Assembly: GCA_902776935.1 (NCBI GenBank)
Contig: CACYRS010000021.1
Location: 1-46,716, forward strand
Source of the DNA: an uncultured Prevotellaceae bacterium
Lineage (GTDB): Bacteria > Bacteroidota > Bacteroidia > Bacteroidales > Bacteroidaceae
Direction of reading: 5' to 3'
Length of the DNA: 46,716 bases
Part shown: one piece after another, positions 1 through 7,838 of the stretch
How positions within the stretch are numbered: the stretch's first letter is position 1
Layout of the letters: every line of letters begins with the position of its first letter
Position numbers and translations under genes: made by a program
Notes under the pieces: generated by a model
What the model saw: the letters and a program-made list of their open reading frames with translations, nothing else
What the model was told of the DNA's origin: nothing
The model's database searches: none

Positions 1-1
1 G

Positions 2-808
2 TTCGAGAAAAACAGTGAAGGCGTTTGGCGCTACGTGATGCAACCCGACCTGTACATCGCACTCTCGCAGGCGAAGGTAATCCGCGAGGCAGCTCTCCGC
101 TCAGGAGTGAGTCAGGGCGTGATGAAGGCCTGCTGGGATGCAGCCGGTGAGGTAATCAAGGCGTGGGCAACTGAAGGTCACTCTGTGGCACTGCCAGGAC
201 TGGGAACCATGCGTTTCGGACTCCGTGCAAAGTCTGTCGAGGATGTGAACAAGGTGAAGACCGGTCTTATCAAGACACGACGCATCATCTTCACTCCATC
301 GCAGGATCTGAAGGACGAGCTGGCAGACACAGCAATCCAGATCACCTGCTACGACCGCAACGGTGACATCGTGAAGCGAGTAACTTCGGCTGACGCTGGA
401 GAAGTGGAGGACACCGAGAACGAGGAGAACGAGCAGAACGGTGAGCAGAACGGCACAGGCTCTGAGAACGGATCAGGTTCAGAGCAGGGCTCAGGCTCAG
501 GCAACGGCTCTTCGACAGGCTCTGAGACCGTAAGCGTAGAGGCTCCCGTAATCAGTGGTGAGACTCCATTCGATGAGAGCACAGAGGTGACGATAAGTGG
601 TCCTGACGGCGCAGAGATCCGCTACACCACAGACGGCACAGCTCCTAACGCAGAGAGCAGCCTGTACAGCGAGGCAATCACTCTGAGTGATACCACTACC
701 GTTAAGGCAATCGCCATCAAGAACGGTGAAAGCAGCGAGGTAGCCACCAAGGTATTCACCAAGAACGGCAGTAACGTCGGCAGCGGTGGTTTCGAGACGG
801 GCAACTGA
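2..808 (+). CDS. HU-like DNA-binding protein with chitobiase-type C-terminal domain (5' partial)
   Basis: The reading frame is open from the first bases of the window (FEKNSEGVWRYV precedes the first Met), so the N-terminus lies upstream. The first ~115 residues match the long HU-related (HU_rel) proteins of Bacteroidetes, including PGLGTMRFGLRAKSV and RRIIFTP; these are presumed nucleoid or DNA-binding proteins. A low-complexity Glu/Asn/Gly/Ser linker follows, then a ~75-residue domain with GAEIRYTTDGTAPN, typical of the chitobiase/beta-hexosaminidase C-terminal (CHB_HEX_C) fold. A paralogue lies at 38032, and comparison with it shows that about 20 N-terminal residues are missing here. Unlike that copy, this one is intact through its C-terminus (GGFETGN). 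A decayed smalltalk gene follows. The HU assignment is strong; the role of the C-terminal domain is unknown. Confidence 0.85.
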   Translation, partial: FEKNSEGVWRYVMQPDLYIALSQAKVIREAALRSGVSQGVMKACWDAAGEVIKAWATEGHSVALPGLGTMRFGLRAKSVEDVNKVKTGLIKTRRIIFTPSQDLKDELADTAIQITCYDRNGDIVKRVTSADAGEVEDTENEENEQNGEQNGTGSENGSGSEQGSGSGNGSSTGSETVSVEAPVISGETPFDESTEVTISGPDGAEIRYTTDGTAPNAESSLYSEAITLSDTTTVKAIAIKNGESSEVATKVFTKNGSNVGSGGFETGN

Positions 809-821
809 TCAAATCCTTTGG

Positions 822-852
822 AAATGATAAATGATAAAGGATAAATGATAAA
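822..852 (+). repeat. Heptad tandem repeat, copy 1 (AAATGAT units)
   Basis: Four consecutive 7-bp units (AAATGAT, AAATGAT, AAAGGAT, AAATGAT) plus AAA. The same 31-bp string is at 38883-38913, also just after an HU-like gene, and in inverted form with one mismatch at 46357-46387, upstream of rpsA. Confidence 0.85.
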
Positions 853-873
853 CGTGAAGGAAGGAGGTAGCGT

Positions 874-971
874 ATGACGAAGAAGGAAACCCTCAAGTGG
901 AGCAGCTCGTGGCGAGCATCGCAACAGCAATTCTCACAGCCCTCGGAGCAACAAGCTGTCTGGGTTATTAA
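874..971 (+). pseudogene. Frameshifted 'smalltalk'-type small protein gene
   Basis: A GGAGG ribosome site (862-866) precedes ATG 874. Translation begins MTKKETLKW and then runs into the wrong frame. From 897 a different frame encodes VEQLVASIATAILTALGATS followed by CLGY and stops at 969-971. Together these rebuild a protein of about 33 residues resembling the Bacteroidetes 'smalltalk' family, short hydrophobic proteins with a lipobox-like ATSC tail found beside HU-like genes. Loss of 4 nt (one GTGG of a GTGGGTGG-like run near 897-900) would explain the shift. A remnant of the same gene, decayed differently, is at 38935. The family name rests on memory of its sequence pattern; the frameshift is read directly. 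Confidence 0.65.
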
Positions 972-977
972 AAGAAA

Positions 978-1008
978 GAGGTGGTTGTCAGGAATTGGCA
1001 ACCACCTC
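978..1008 (+). terminator. Hairpin after HU/smalltalk unit 1
   Basis: Perfect 10-bp stem GAGGTGGTTG / CAACCACCTC with an 11-nt loop. There is no immediate U-run; TTTT comes about 12 nt later. The left arm and its flank recur at 40436-40452. Confidence 0.55.
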
Positions 1009-1067
1009 ATAGTTTGTCGCTTTTATATCAATTATTGAACTCTTTCATTATTTTTTTACGGCATTTA

Positions 1068-1099
1068 TTTGTTTATCTCGAAAAAAACAATTAATTTTG
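1068..1099 (+). promoter_or_regulatory. Promoter of the HU/SPOR-FHA-purU-hisH operon
   Basis: TTTG (1068-1071) and TAATTTTG (1092-1099) are 20 bp apart, a consensus Bacteroidetes -33/-7 pair. Transcription would start near 1104-1107, at the GTG start codon, which suggests a leaderless or almost leaderless mRNA. Confidence 0.75.
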
Positions 1100-1104
1100 C
1101 AGTC

Positions 1105-2226
1105 GTGATTGAGATTAGCAGACATATTGAGGTACTTTTGCTCAGCAATGATTGCGTGATAGTTCCCGGATTAGGAGGGTTTATGGCGCATCATGTCAGT
1201 GCGCGCTATGATGAGGACGAGAATCTATTCCTGCCCCCATTGCGCACCCTCGGATTCAATCCGCAGCTGAAGCTCAACGACTCATTGTTGGTGCAGTCAT
1301 ACATTGAGACTTATGACATCAGCTACCCCGAGGCCCTCAGACGTATAGAGGATGAGGTAGAGGAGCTCAAGCAGCGTATCGCCAACGATGGGAGCTACGA
1401 CCTGCACGGTATCGGAAGACTGTCGCAGAACAGCGACGGCATCTATATCTTCTCACCATGTGAGGCCGGGATACTCTCACCGGAGCTCTACGCACTGCCT
1501 ACATTCGAGTTCCCAAGACTCGCCAATGGCAGCAGCACCCAGGCAAAGACGGCAGGCATCGTGCACCAGGCTGTGAAGAAGCAGCAGCCCGAGCTTGTTG
1601 AGGTCAGCAAGGAGGAGACAAAGGCATCGGAGAAGCCCGAGATGACCGAAGCACCTGTGCTCATTAAGGAAGAAGAGGAGACGGAGAGCAACGATGCTCT
1701 GATCATCAAGCTGTCATGGATCCGCAATGCGGTAGCTGTAGCAGCGGCAGTGCTGATGTTCATCCTCATGACTACCCCTATCGTCAACAGCGACTCAGAC
1801 ATCGCGTACTCTAATCTCGGCACATCGGCAATCTTCGACACGACAAAGAAGATTATTGCTCCAAAACCTTCAGAAATAAAGAAAACAGAACTGATAGTAG
1901 TTCGTGACAGTATAACATCAACCAAAACGGCAAAGACAGACAGTGCAGTGAGCACTAAACCCGTTACTATAGAGAAGAAAGAGGTTACATCATATTGTCT
2001 TGTCTTCGCCAGCTGTATATCAAAGAAAAATGCCGACGCCTTCGTAGAGAAACTGCATAAAGCAGGATTCACAGAGGCTGAGGTTTACGTAAGAAATAAT
2101 GTAACTCGCGTGGTTTATGGTAAGTTCCAGTCCATGAATGATGCCTACAACCGACTGAACAAGATAAAGAAAGGCAACAAGGGCTTTGAAGAGGCGTGGG
2201 TTCTGAAAACCACCGACAGAGGATAA
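1105..2226 (+). CDS. Membrane-anchored HU (CCDC81-type) and SPOR domain protein
   Basis: Residues 1-140 (IEISRHIEVLLLSNDCVIVP and GLGGFMAHHVSARYD onward) match the paired HU/CCDC81-like domains found in Bacteroidetes SPOR proteins. A charged linker is followed by one membrane span at about 206-224, then a basic/Thr-rich stretch and a C-terminal SPOR domain (about 296-368). SPOR domains bind glycan strands stripped of stem peptides at the division septum, so the protein probably sits in the inner membrane with SPOR in the periplasm and the HU part in the cytoplasm, a possible link between DNA or division proteins and the septum. The GTG at 1105 is chosen over ATG 1069 because the promoter covers 1068-1099 and homologues begin with I-E-hydrophobic-x-H-I-E. 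It is the first gene of a four-gene operon. Confidence 0.8.
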   Translation: MIEISRHIEVLLLSNDCVIVPGLGGFMAHHVSARYDEDENLFLPPLRTLGFNPQLKLNDSLLVQSYIETYDISYPEALRRIEDEVEELKQRIANDGSYDLHGIGRLSQNSDGIYIFSPCEAGILSPELYALPTFEFPRLANGSSTQAKTAGIVHQAVKKQQPELVEVSKEETKASEKPEMTEAPVLIKEEEETESNDALIIKLSWIRNAVAVAAAVLMFILMTTPIVNSDSDIAYSNLGTSAIFDTTKKIIAPKPSEIKKTELIVVRDSITSTKTAKTDSAVSTKPVTIEKKEVTSYCLVFASCISKKNADAFVEKLHKAGFTEAEVYVRNNVTRVVYGKFQSMNDAYNRLNKIKKGNKGFEEAWVLKTTDRG

Positions 2227-2228
2227 GA

Positions 2229-2762
2229 ATGAAGCGAGTACGTTGTCCCAAATGCGATCAGTATATCACCTTCGACGAGACCCAGTATGAGGCTGGGCAG
2301 TCGCTCGTGTTCAAATGCCCCGACTGCGGCAAGGAGTTCGGCATACGCATGGGCGTGAGTAAGCTCAAGAACCGCCAGAAGGACGAGAACCCCGACGAGC
2401 AGGCCAACGAGGAAGGCTGCGGCTCGATAGTGGTGATAGAGAATGTGTTCCACTACAAGCAGGTGATACCCCTGCGTATGGGTGACAACGTGATAGGCCG
2501 ATACCAGAAAGGCAACCCCGCCAACTGCACCTTCGAGACCGTTGACCCCAGCGTGGACCTCAACCACTGCACAGTCACCGTTTCACGCGACAAGAAAGGC
2601 AACCTGAGATACACATTAAAAGACAACAACAGTAATACAGGCACCTTCGTGGACAATGTGGAGCTCTCACCGAAAGAGCGTCGTATCATCGACGACGGAA
2701 CACTCTTCACACTCGGTGCTACAAGTATTATACTGCGTTCAGCAGACAACGACGAGGAATAA
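2229..2762 (+). CDS. Zinc-ribbon and FHA domain protein
   Basis: The start at 2229, two bases after the preceding stop, gives MKRVRCPKCD, an immediate zinc ribbon with cysteines 6, 9, 30 and 33 (MJ0042-like). After a short polar linker, residues ~82-172 form a forkhead-associated (FHA) domain with IGR, LNHCTVTV and NSNTGTFVDN, the phosphothreonine-binding signature; the usual Ser of the SxxH motif is Asn here. It is probably a cytoplasmic phosphopeptide-recognition adaptor. The ligand is unknown and no Ser/Thr kinase is encoded nearby. Co-transcription with the HU/SPOR gene suggests an envelope or division setting, but this is inference. An upstream in-frame ATG at 2196 would overlap the previous gene and is less likely. 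Confidence 0.75.
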   Translation: MKRVRCPKCDQYITFDETQYEAGQSLVFKCPDCGKEFGIRMGVSKLKNRQKDENPDEQANEEGCGSIVVIENVFHYKQVIPLRMGDNVIGRYQKGNPANCTFETVDPSVDLNHCTVTVSRDKKGNLRYTLKDNNSNTGTFVDNVELSPKERRIIDDGTLFTLGATSIILRSADNDEE

Positions 2763-2784
2763 GGATACAAAAACATAAATTCAG

Positions 2785-3648
2785 ATGGATACAACAGCAA
2801 TTCTGCTTCTGCACTGTCCCGACCAACAGGGAATCATTTCAGAAGTAACGAAATTTATAACAGACAACAAAGGAAACATCGTATATCTCGACCAGTATGT
2901 GGACAAGATAGAAGGTATGTTCTTTATGAGAATAGAATGGGAGCTCGACGGGTTTCTCATCCCACGCGACAAACTCTACGATTATCTCACCACTCTCTAC
3001 GCACAGCGCTATCAGATGAAGTTCTCGCTCTACTATAGCGACAAGCGTCCGAGGATGGCGATATTCGTGTCGAAGATGAGCCACTGTCTGTATGACCTGC
3101 TGGCACGCTGGAAGGCGGGCGAGTTTAACTGCGATATCCCATGTATCGTAAGTAATCACGAGGATCTGCGCTATGTGGCCGACCAGTTTGGTATACCTTA
3201 TTATGTATGGAGCATCAAGAAAGACCACTCTAACAAGGCGGAGGTAGAGGCTGCAGAGATGGAGCTGTTGAAGAAAGAGGATATCTCATTCATCGTGCTG
3301 GCCCGTTACATGCAGATTATCTCTGACGAGATGATTGCAGAGTACCCGCACCATATCATCAATATCCACCACTCGTTCCTGCCGGCATTCATCGGTGCCA
3401 AGCCTTATCATCAGGCCTACGAGCGCGGTGTGAAGATTATCGGTGCGACATCGCATTATGTCACTGCCGACCTCGATGCAGGACCAATCATCGAACAGGA
3501 TGTGACCCGTATCACTCACAAGGATACTCCGGAGTCGCTCGTGCTCAAAGGTAAGGACCTGGAGAAGATTGTGCTCTCGCATGCCGTGAGCAAGCATATA
3601 CAGAGAAAGATACTGACGTATAAGAATAAGACGATTATCTTCTCTTAA
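2785..3648 (+). CDS. purU: Formyltetrahydrofolate deformylase
   Basis: 287 residues, the normal PurU length. Residues 1-85 form an ACT domain (LLLHCPDQQGIISEVTKFI); residues ~88-280 are the formyltransferase/hydrolase fold with MAIFVSKMSHCLYDLL, INIHHSFLPAF and GATSHYVTADLDAGPIIEQD, the latter two holding the conserved catalytic His and Asp of the family. The enzyme hydrolyses 10-formyl-THF to formate and THF, balancing one-carbon units and supplying formate for PurT-type purine synthesis. It starts 22 nt after the FHA gene in the same operon, and its 3' end runs into a short GAGTTA repeat before hisH. Confidence 0.93.
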   Translation: MDTTAILLLHCPDQQGIISEVTKFITDNKGNIVYLDQYVDKIEGMFFMRIEWELDGFLIPRDKLYDYLTTLYAQRYQMKFSLYYSDKRPRMAIFVSKMSHCLYDLLARWKAGEFNCDIPCIVSNHEDLRYVADQFGIPYYVWSIKKDHSNKAEVEAAEMELLKKEDISFIVLARYMQIISDEMIAEYPHHIINIHHSFLPAFIGAKPYHQAYERGVKIIGATSHYVTADLDAGPIIEQDVTRITHKDTPESLVLKGKDLEKIVLSHAVSKHIQRKILTYKNKTIIFS

Positions 3649-3675
3649 GGAGTTAGGGAGTTAAGGAGTTAAGAG
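3648..3675 (+). repeat. Short tandem GAGTTA-type repeat
   Basis: Three imperfect 8-bp units of the form (A/G)GGAGTTA lie between the purU stop and the hisH start. They fill the whole gap and may provide the AG-rich ribosome-binding context for hisH. Confidence 0.6.
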
Positions 3676-3677
3676 GT

Positions 3678-4274
3678 ATGCAAGTAGCGATAGTAAAGTA
3701 TAATGCGGGGAATATCTATTCAGTGGTGAATGCACTGAAGAGAATGGGTATCGACCCGTTGCTGACAGACGATCCCGAACTGCTGGGCAAAGCCGACAGG
3801 GTGCTCTTCCCGGGACAGGGCGAGGCCAAGGGAGCAATGGAATATCTCAAGGCCAGGAAACTTGATGAGCTTATCCGTAACCTCAAACAGCCGGTATTCG
3901 GAATATGCGTCGGTCAGCAGTTGCTATGCAGGCATTCTGAGGAGGGTGACGTAGACTGCATCGGTATCTTCGATGCTCCCGTGGTGCGCTTCCGTCCTGA
4001 GAGACATGAGGACAAGGTGCCCTGCATGGGATGGAACAAACTATACGACACTAAGTCGCCGCTGATGGAGGGACTGGGCGATGACCCATACGTGTATTTC
4101 GTGCACAGCTACTATGTGCCGTTATGCGAGGAGACGATAGCGACCGCAGACTATATCCTGCCCTACTCTGCCTCGATGCATAAGGATAATTTCTATACAT
4201 GCCAGTTCCACCCTGAGAAGAGCGGAACCGTCGGAGAGAGAATCCTAAGGAATTTCCTCGATCTGAAAATCTAA
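3678..4274 (+). CDS. hisH: Imidazole glycerol phosphate synthase, glutaminase subunit
   Basis: 198 residues, a class I glutamine amidotransferase. The nucleophile is Cys77 in GICVGQQLL, and the partner His178/Glu180 are in FHPEKSG. The oxyanion-strand motif reads PGQGEA (residues 45-50) instead of the common PGVG. HisH supplies ammonia through the HisF barrel for step five of histidine synthesis. It is the last gene of the 1105-4274 operon. Its partner hisF is not downstream on the same strand but convergent, with the two genes sharing 4 bp (4271-4274), so the two halves of one heterodimer come from opposite transcripts. Confidence 0.93.
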   Translation: MQVAIVKYNAGNIYSVVNALKRMGIDPLLTDDPELLGKADRVLFPGQGEAKGAMEYLKARKLDELIRNLKQPVFGICVGQQLLCRHSEEGDVDCIGIFDAPVVRFRPERHEDKVPCMGWNKLYDTKSPLMEGLGDDPYVYFVHSYYVPLCEETIATADYILPYSASMHKDNFYTCQFHPEKSGTVGERILRNFLDLKI

Positions 4275-5029
4275 ATCCTTACATTAATACCTTCCGAGCG
4301 GAGGTATTTTTTTAATTCCGGAATGGGTATCTCGCCAAAGTGGAATACCGATGCCGCAAGGGCAGCATCAGAGTGACCCAGGAGGAACGTATCCCTGAAA
4401 TGCTCCTTGCATCCCGCACCACCACTGGCGATGATGGGTATCGACAGGTTGTCGGCCAGTTCGCGCAGTGCCTCATTGGCATAGCCCTCCTTCACTCCGT
4501 CATGATTCATCGAGGTGAAGAGTATCTCGCCTGCTCCACGTTCCTGAGCCTCGTGAGCCCACTCGAAGAGACCTCGTTCGGTACGTTCACGACCTCCCTT
4601 GAGATAACAGTGCCAGCCATCCTCGTCATTACGGGCATCGATGGCAACGACACATACCTGGGAACCGAAACGCGAGGTTATCTCATTGATAAGCTGAGGA
4701 TTACGGATGGCGGCTGAGTTGACGCTCACCTTGTCGGCGCCTGCATAGAGAAGACGCTCTACATCGGCCAGCTCGTTGATTCCACCTCCTACGGTAAAGG
4801 GGATGTTTATCTCCTGAGCCACACGGGTAACCATCTCGGTGAAGGTCTTACGCCCCTCGAAAGAGGCTGTGATATCAAGAAACACGAGTTCGTCGGCTCC
4901 CTGCTCGCTGTACGCCTTGCCCAAGGCCACAGGGTCGCCGGCTGAACGGAGGTTTACGAAGTTGGTGCCTTTTACGGTCTCACCGTCCTTGACATCAAGA
5001 CAAGGGATTATTCTCTTTGCTAAAGACAT
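4271..5029 (-). CDS. hisF: Imidazole glycerol phosphate synthase, cyclase subunit
   Basis: 252-residue (beta/alpha)8 barrel. IIPCLDV near the N-terminus carries the first catalytic Asp (Asp12) and VVAIDAR the second; phosphate-binding loops include FTVGGGI and IIASGGAG. It converts PRFAR plus ammonia into imidazole glycerol phosphate and AICAR. The start overlaps the hisA stop by 10 bp, so hisA and hisF are translationally linked. The 3' end overlaps convergent hisH by 4 bp, and no terminator separates them. Confidence 0.94.
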   Translation of the reverse strand: MSLAKRIIPCLDVKDGETVKGTNFVNLRSAGDPVALGKAYSEQGADELVFLDITASFEGRKTFTEMVTRVAQEINIPFTVGGGINELADVERLLYAGADKVSVNSAAIRNPQLINEITSRFGSQVCVVAIDARNDEDGWHCYLKGGRERTERGLFEWAHEAQERGAGEILFTSMNHDGVKEGYANEALRELADNLSIPIIASGGAGCKEHFRDTFLLGHSDAALAASVFHFGEIPIPELKKYLRSEGINVRI

Positions 5030-5736
5030 AACAGTTCGTTTAAGTTGATTTTCCCCTCGTAGATAGCCTTTCCGAATACCACAGAAGGAATGCCCGCAGC
5101 ATCGAGGGCTCTGATGTCATCAATCGACGACACACCACCGGAGGCAATAAGACGGATGTCAGGATATGCATCCATGATCTCCTTATACAGGTCTGTCGCG
5201 GGGCCGGAGAGTGTTCCGTCCTTCGAGATCTCAGTACAGAGCACGTTCTTCACTCCGGCATCGATATATTTCTTGAGAAACGGCAGGAGATCCTCCTGGG
5301 AATCCTCCTTCCATCCGTTGATGCTTATCTTCCCGTGACGCACGTCAGCCCCGAGGATCATCCTCTCGGCACCGTATTTCTCCAGCCATCCGATGAAGAG
5401 CTCGGGACGGGTAACGGCGATGGAACCGACAGTGACCATCGACGCACCTGAGGCAAAGGCCTTCTCGATATCCTCGTCGGTCTTTATACCTCCTCCGAAA
5501 TCAACGGTAAGACCCGTCTCGGTGGTGATAGCCTTGAGCACAGCATCATTGACGATGTGTCTGGACTTGGCACCATCGAGGTCGACGACATGCAGTCGTC
5601 TGAAACCGAGATCTTCAAATTCTTTCGCTACCTCTGAGGGAGAGTCCCTATATACTGTCTTCTGGTCGTAATCGCCTTTTGTCAGTCGCACACACTGACC
5701 TCCGATAATATCTATTGCAGGTACTAATTCAATCAT
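5020..5736 (-). CDS. hisA: ProFAR isomerase (phosphoribosylformimino-5-aminoimidazole carboxamide ribotide isomerase)
   Basis: 238 residues, a HisA/HisF-type barrel. [13 protein letters not shown] places the general-base Asp9, and [10 protein letters not shown] holds the second Asp; phosphate loops are VDFGGGIK and LIASGGVSS. It catalyses the Amadori isomerisation before HisF. It lies between rfbC (8-nt gap) and hisF (10-bp overlap) in a minus-strand operon driven from the promoter at 6323-6354. Confidence 0.94.
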   Translation of the reverse strand: MIELVPAIDIIGGQCVRLTKGDYDQKTVYRDSPSEVAKEFEDLGFRRLHVVDLDGAKSRHIVNDAVLKAITTETGLTVDFGGGIKTDEDIEKAFASGASMVTVGSIAVTRPELFIGWLEKYGAERMILGADVRHGKISINGWKEDSQEDLLPFLKKYIDAGVKNVLCTEISKDGTLSGPATDLYKEIMDAYPDIRLIASGGVSSIDDIRALDAAGIPSVVFGKAIYEGKINLNELLCL

Positions 5737-5744
5737 AATTCACT

Positions 5745-6293
5745 TTAAAACGGAGTGATAAAGTCCTTAAACAGAGGATGTTTCTTATCTTTGTCTGAGA
5801 GTATCGCCTTATCCATCGGCACACGCCAGTCGATAGCAAGACCGGCATCCATAAGACTTATTCCTCCTTCTGACTCAGGATGGTAGAACTCATCACATTT
5901 GTACTGAAAAACGGCAATGTCGCTAAGTACGGCAAAGCCATGAGCAAAACCCTTTGGGATGAAGAGCTGACGATGGTTGTCCTCTGTGAGTTCCACTGCC
6001 ACATGCCGGCCGTAAGTCGGTGACTCCTTGCGGATATCCACTGCCACATCGAGTACGGCACCCTTTACACAACGTACCAGTTTGCTCTGGGTGTAAGGCG
6101 GTCTCTGGAAGTGAAGTCCCCGGATAACTCCAAATGAGGATTTGCTCTCATTGTCCTGTACAAAATCCACTGGTGACACCTTCTCGTTGAACTCCCTTTG
6201 AGAGAAACTCTCAAAGAAATATCCGCGTGCGTCTTCAAACACACGGGGCTCGATAATCACCACTCCATCGATATTTGTTGAAATAACGTTCAT
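5745..6293 (-). CDS. rfbC: dTDP-4-dehydrorhamnose 3,5-epimerase
   Basis: 182-residue cupin of the RmlC family: RGLHFQRPP (His61, catalytic base), KLVRCVKGAVLDVAVDIR, IPKGFAHGF and YKCDEFYHPESEGGI (Tyr131, acid). It makes dTDP-4-keto-L-rhamnose for surface polysaccharide. rfbA, rfbB and rfbD are not in the window. It is the first gene of rfbC-hisA-hisF, an unusual partner for histidine genes. The ATG at 6293 lies about 25 nt downstream of the predicted transcription start. Confidence 0.92.
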   Translation of the reverse strand: MNVISTNIDGVVIIEPRVFEDARGYFFESFSQREFNEKVSPVDFVQDNESKSSFGVIRGLHFQRPPYTQSKLVRCVKGAVLDVAVDIRKESPTYGRHVAVELTEDNHRQLFIPKGFAHGFAVLSDIAVFQYKCDEFYHPESEGGISLMDAGLAIDWRVPMDKAILSDKDKKHPLFKDFITPF

Positions 6294-6322
6294 TTTGTGT
6301 CTCGTTCAGATAAATCTGACTG

Positions 6323-6354
6323 CAAAGGTACATATATTTTTCTATTTAACCAAA
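6323..6354 (-). promoter_or_regulatory. Promoter of rfbC-hisA-hisF
   Basis: On the minus strand TTTG (6354-6351) and TACCTTTG (6330-6323) are 20 bp apart. Confidence 0.75.
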
Positions 6355-6373
6355 TAATTATATTATTATTTGG
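6350..6373. promoter_or_regulatory. Inverted repeat covering both divergent -33 boxes
   Basis: CCAAATAAT (6350-6358) and ATTATTTGG (6365-6373) are perfect 9-bp arms around 6 nt. The minus -33 box is in the left arm and the plus -33 box in the right arm, so a protein bound here would affect both his-containing operons. It could also be a simple consequence of two symmetric -33 elements. Confidence 0.45.
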
Positions 6374-6400
6374 CGGGTATGCGATTTTTTAGTAACTTTG
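6369..6400 (+). promoter_or_regulatory. Promoter of the hisIE-to-T9SS-plug operon
   Basis: TTTG (6369-6372), 20 bp, TAACTTTG (6393-6400). Transcription should begin near 6406, which excludes the upstream ATG at 6370 as the hisIE start. Confidence 0.75.
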
Positions 6401-6426
6401 CACCGAATTATGCAAAAATTAAAGAA

Positions 6427-7074
6427 ATGAAGATAGACTTTGAAAAATGTGGAGGACTCGTTCCTGCTATCGTACAAGACGTAAACACCCGTCAGGTGCT
6501 TATGTTGGGTTACATGAACGAGGAGGCCTTCGACAAGACCGTAAAGACAAAGAAGGTTACTTTCTGGAGCAGATCCAGACAGTGTCTATGGACCAAGGGA
6601 GAGACATCAGGCAACTTCCTCAACCTCGTAGACATCAAGATAGACTGTGATAACGACACGCTGCTGGTGAAGGCCATCCCCGACGGACCAACATGTCATA
6701 CGGGCACAGACACCTGTTGGGGAGAGACCAACGAGGCTTCCGGACTGTCGTTCCTCAAGGAGTTGCAGGACTTCATCGACAAGCGCAAGGAAGAGATGCC
6801 CGAGGGCAGCTATACCACATCACTCTTCAAGGACGGTGTGAACAGGATAGCCCAGAAGGTAGGCGAAGAAGCCCTCGAGACAGTCATCGAGGCTACCAAC
6901 GGCAGCAAGGAGAAGCTGGTGTACGAGGCATCAGACATGATATATCATCTCATCGTATTACTCACGAGCAAGGGTCTCCGCATCGAGGATGTGGTAGAAG
7001 AGCTGCACAAGCGTCATGACCCCAACTGGGACAAGAAGCGTCGTGAGGCAAAAGCAAGGGGGGAAATGAAATGA
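6427..7074 (+). CDS. hisIE: Bifunctional phosphoribosyl-AMP cyclohydrolase / phosphoribosyl-ATP pyrophosphatase
   Basis: 215 residues. The HisI half (about 1-115) has VLMLGYMNEEA, FWSRSRQCLWTKGETSGN and the metal ligands in DCDNDTLLVK and GPTCHTGTDTCW. The HisE half (about 120-210) has the alpha-helical pyrophosphatase signature KVGEEALETVIEA and ASDMIYHLIVLL. It performs steps two and three of histidine synthesis. ATG 6427 (MKIDFEKCGG) is chosen because the promoter -7 box ends at 6400. The stop overlaps the next start (ATGA). Confidence 0.93.
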   Translation: MKIDFEKCGGLVPAIVQDVNTRQVLMLGYMNEEAFDKTVKTKKVTFWSRSRQCLWTKGETSGNFLNLVDIKIDCDNDTLLVKAIPDGPTCHTGTDTCWGETNEASGLSFLKELQDFIDKRKEEMPEGSYTTSLFKDGVNRIAQKVGEEALETVIEATNGSKEKLVYEASDMIYHLIVLLTSKGLRIEDVVEELHKRHDPNWDKKRREAKARGEMK

Positions 7075-7823
7075 GGCTCGTTGAGTATAAGAACGCTAAC
7101 ATATTCCAGAGACACGGAGTACAGGTGCTGGAGAATGTGAATTTCCATGTGGATGAGGGAGAGTTCATCTATGTGATAGGTCGTGTGGGAAGTGGAAAGA
7201 CGACCTTGTTGCGTACCATCTACTGCGAGAACGACCTCGACGAGGCAGAAGAAGCCTCTGTGATGGGGTTCGACCTCTTGAACATACGTCGTAAGGACAT
7301 CCCCGCACTTCGTCGACAGATGGGAATCATCTTCCAGGACTTCCAGCTGCTCGGCGACAGAACGATATACAAGAACCTTGAGTTCGTGCTCAAGGCTACC
7401 GGTTGGAAGAACAAATCCGAGAGAGACGCAAGGATCACTGAAGTACTGAAGTCAGTAGGCCTTGACAATGTAATAGAGAAGATGCCCCACGAGCTCTCCG
7501 GAGGAGAACAGCAGCGAGTGGCCATCGCAAGAGCACTCCTCAACAGCCCTAAGCTTATCGTTGCCGATGAGCCTACTGGCAACCTCGACCCGGAGACGGC
7601 AGAGAGTGTGGTGAGGATGCTTAAGGAGATCTCACAGCACGGTACGGCTGTGGTAATGTCGACTCATAACCTCGCGCTTGTGGAGAACTTCCCCGGTATC
7701 GTGTACAAATGCCAACAGGGAAAGATAGAAGATATCACTCAGAGTTATCGTGACGTTAAGCTCATCGACGAACCTGACCGTGACAATATAGAGGTGAAAT
7801 ACACCGAAAGAATGGAAATTTAA
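7071..7823 (+). CDS. FtsE-like ABC transporter ATP-binding protein
   Basis: 250 residues. Walker [11 protein letters not shown]-loop FQDFQLL, signature LSGGEQQR, Walker [11 protein letters not shown] and H-loop STHN are all intact. The sequence is closest to the FtsE/LolD type of small ATPases that pair with an FtsX-like permease; FtsE-FtsX controls septal peptidoglycan hydrolases. No FtsX gene is in the window, so the partner must be elsewhere. The start overlaps hisIE by 4 bp. FtsE is the best guess, but other MacB/LolD-type exporters are possible. Confidence 0.8.
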   Translation: MRLVEYKNANIFQRHGVQVLENVNFHVDEGEFIYVIGRVGSGKTTLLRTIYCENDLDEAEEASVMGFDLLNIRRKDIPALRRQMGIIFQDFQLLGDRTIYKNLEFVLKATGWKNKSERDARITEVLKSVGLDNVIEKMPHELSGGEQQRVAIARALLNSPKLIVADEPTGNLDPETAESVVRMLKEISQHGTAVVMSTHNLALVENFPGIVYKCQQGKIEDITQSYRDVKLIDEPDRDNIEVKYTERMEI

Positions 7824-7838
7824 AAACGAAATAAGAAT

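Noticed and set aside
1488-2072. 194-codon open frame on the minus strand
   Set aside because: Lies wholly antisense to the HU/SPOR gene, whose domains are recognisable; the antisense product is low-complexity (Ser/Thr/Val) with no motif.
2145-2567. 140-codon minus-strand frame over the FHA gene
   Set aside because: Antisense shadow of a gene with clear zinc-ribbon and FHA motifs; its product (many Val/Leu/His) matches no family.
6370-6426. Upstream in-frame start for hisIE
   Set aside because: ATG 6370 overlaps the -33 box and lies before the predicted transcription start; HisI homology begins at MKIDFEKCGG.
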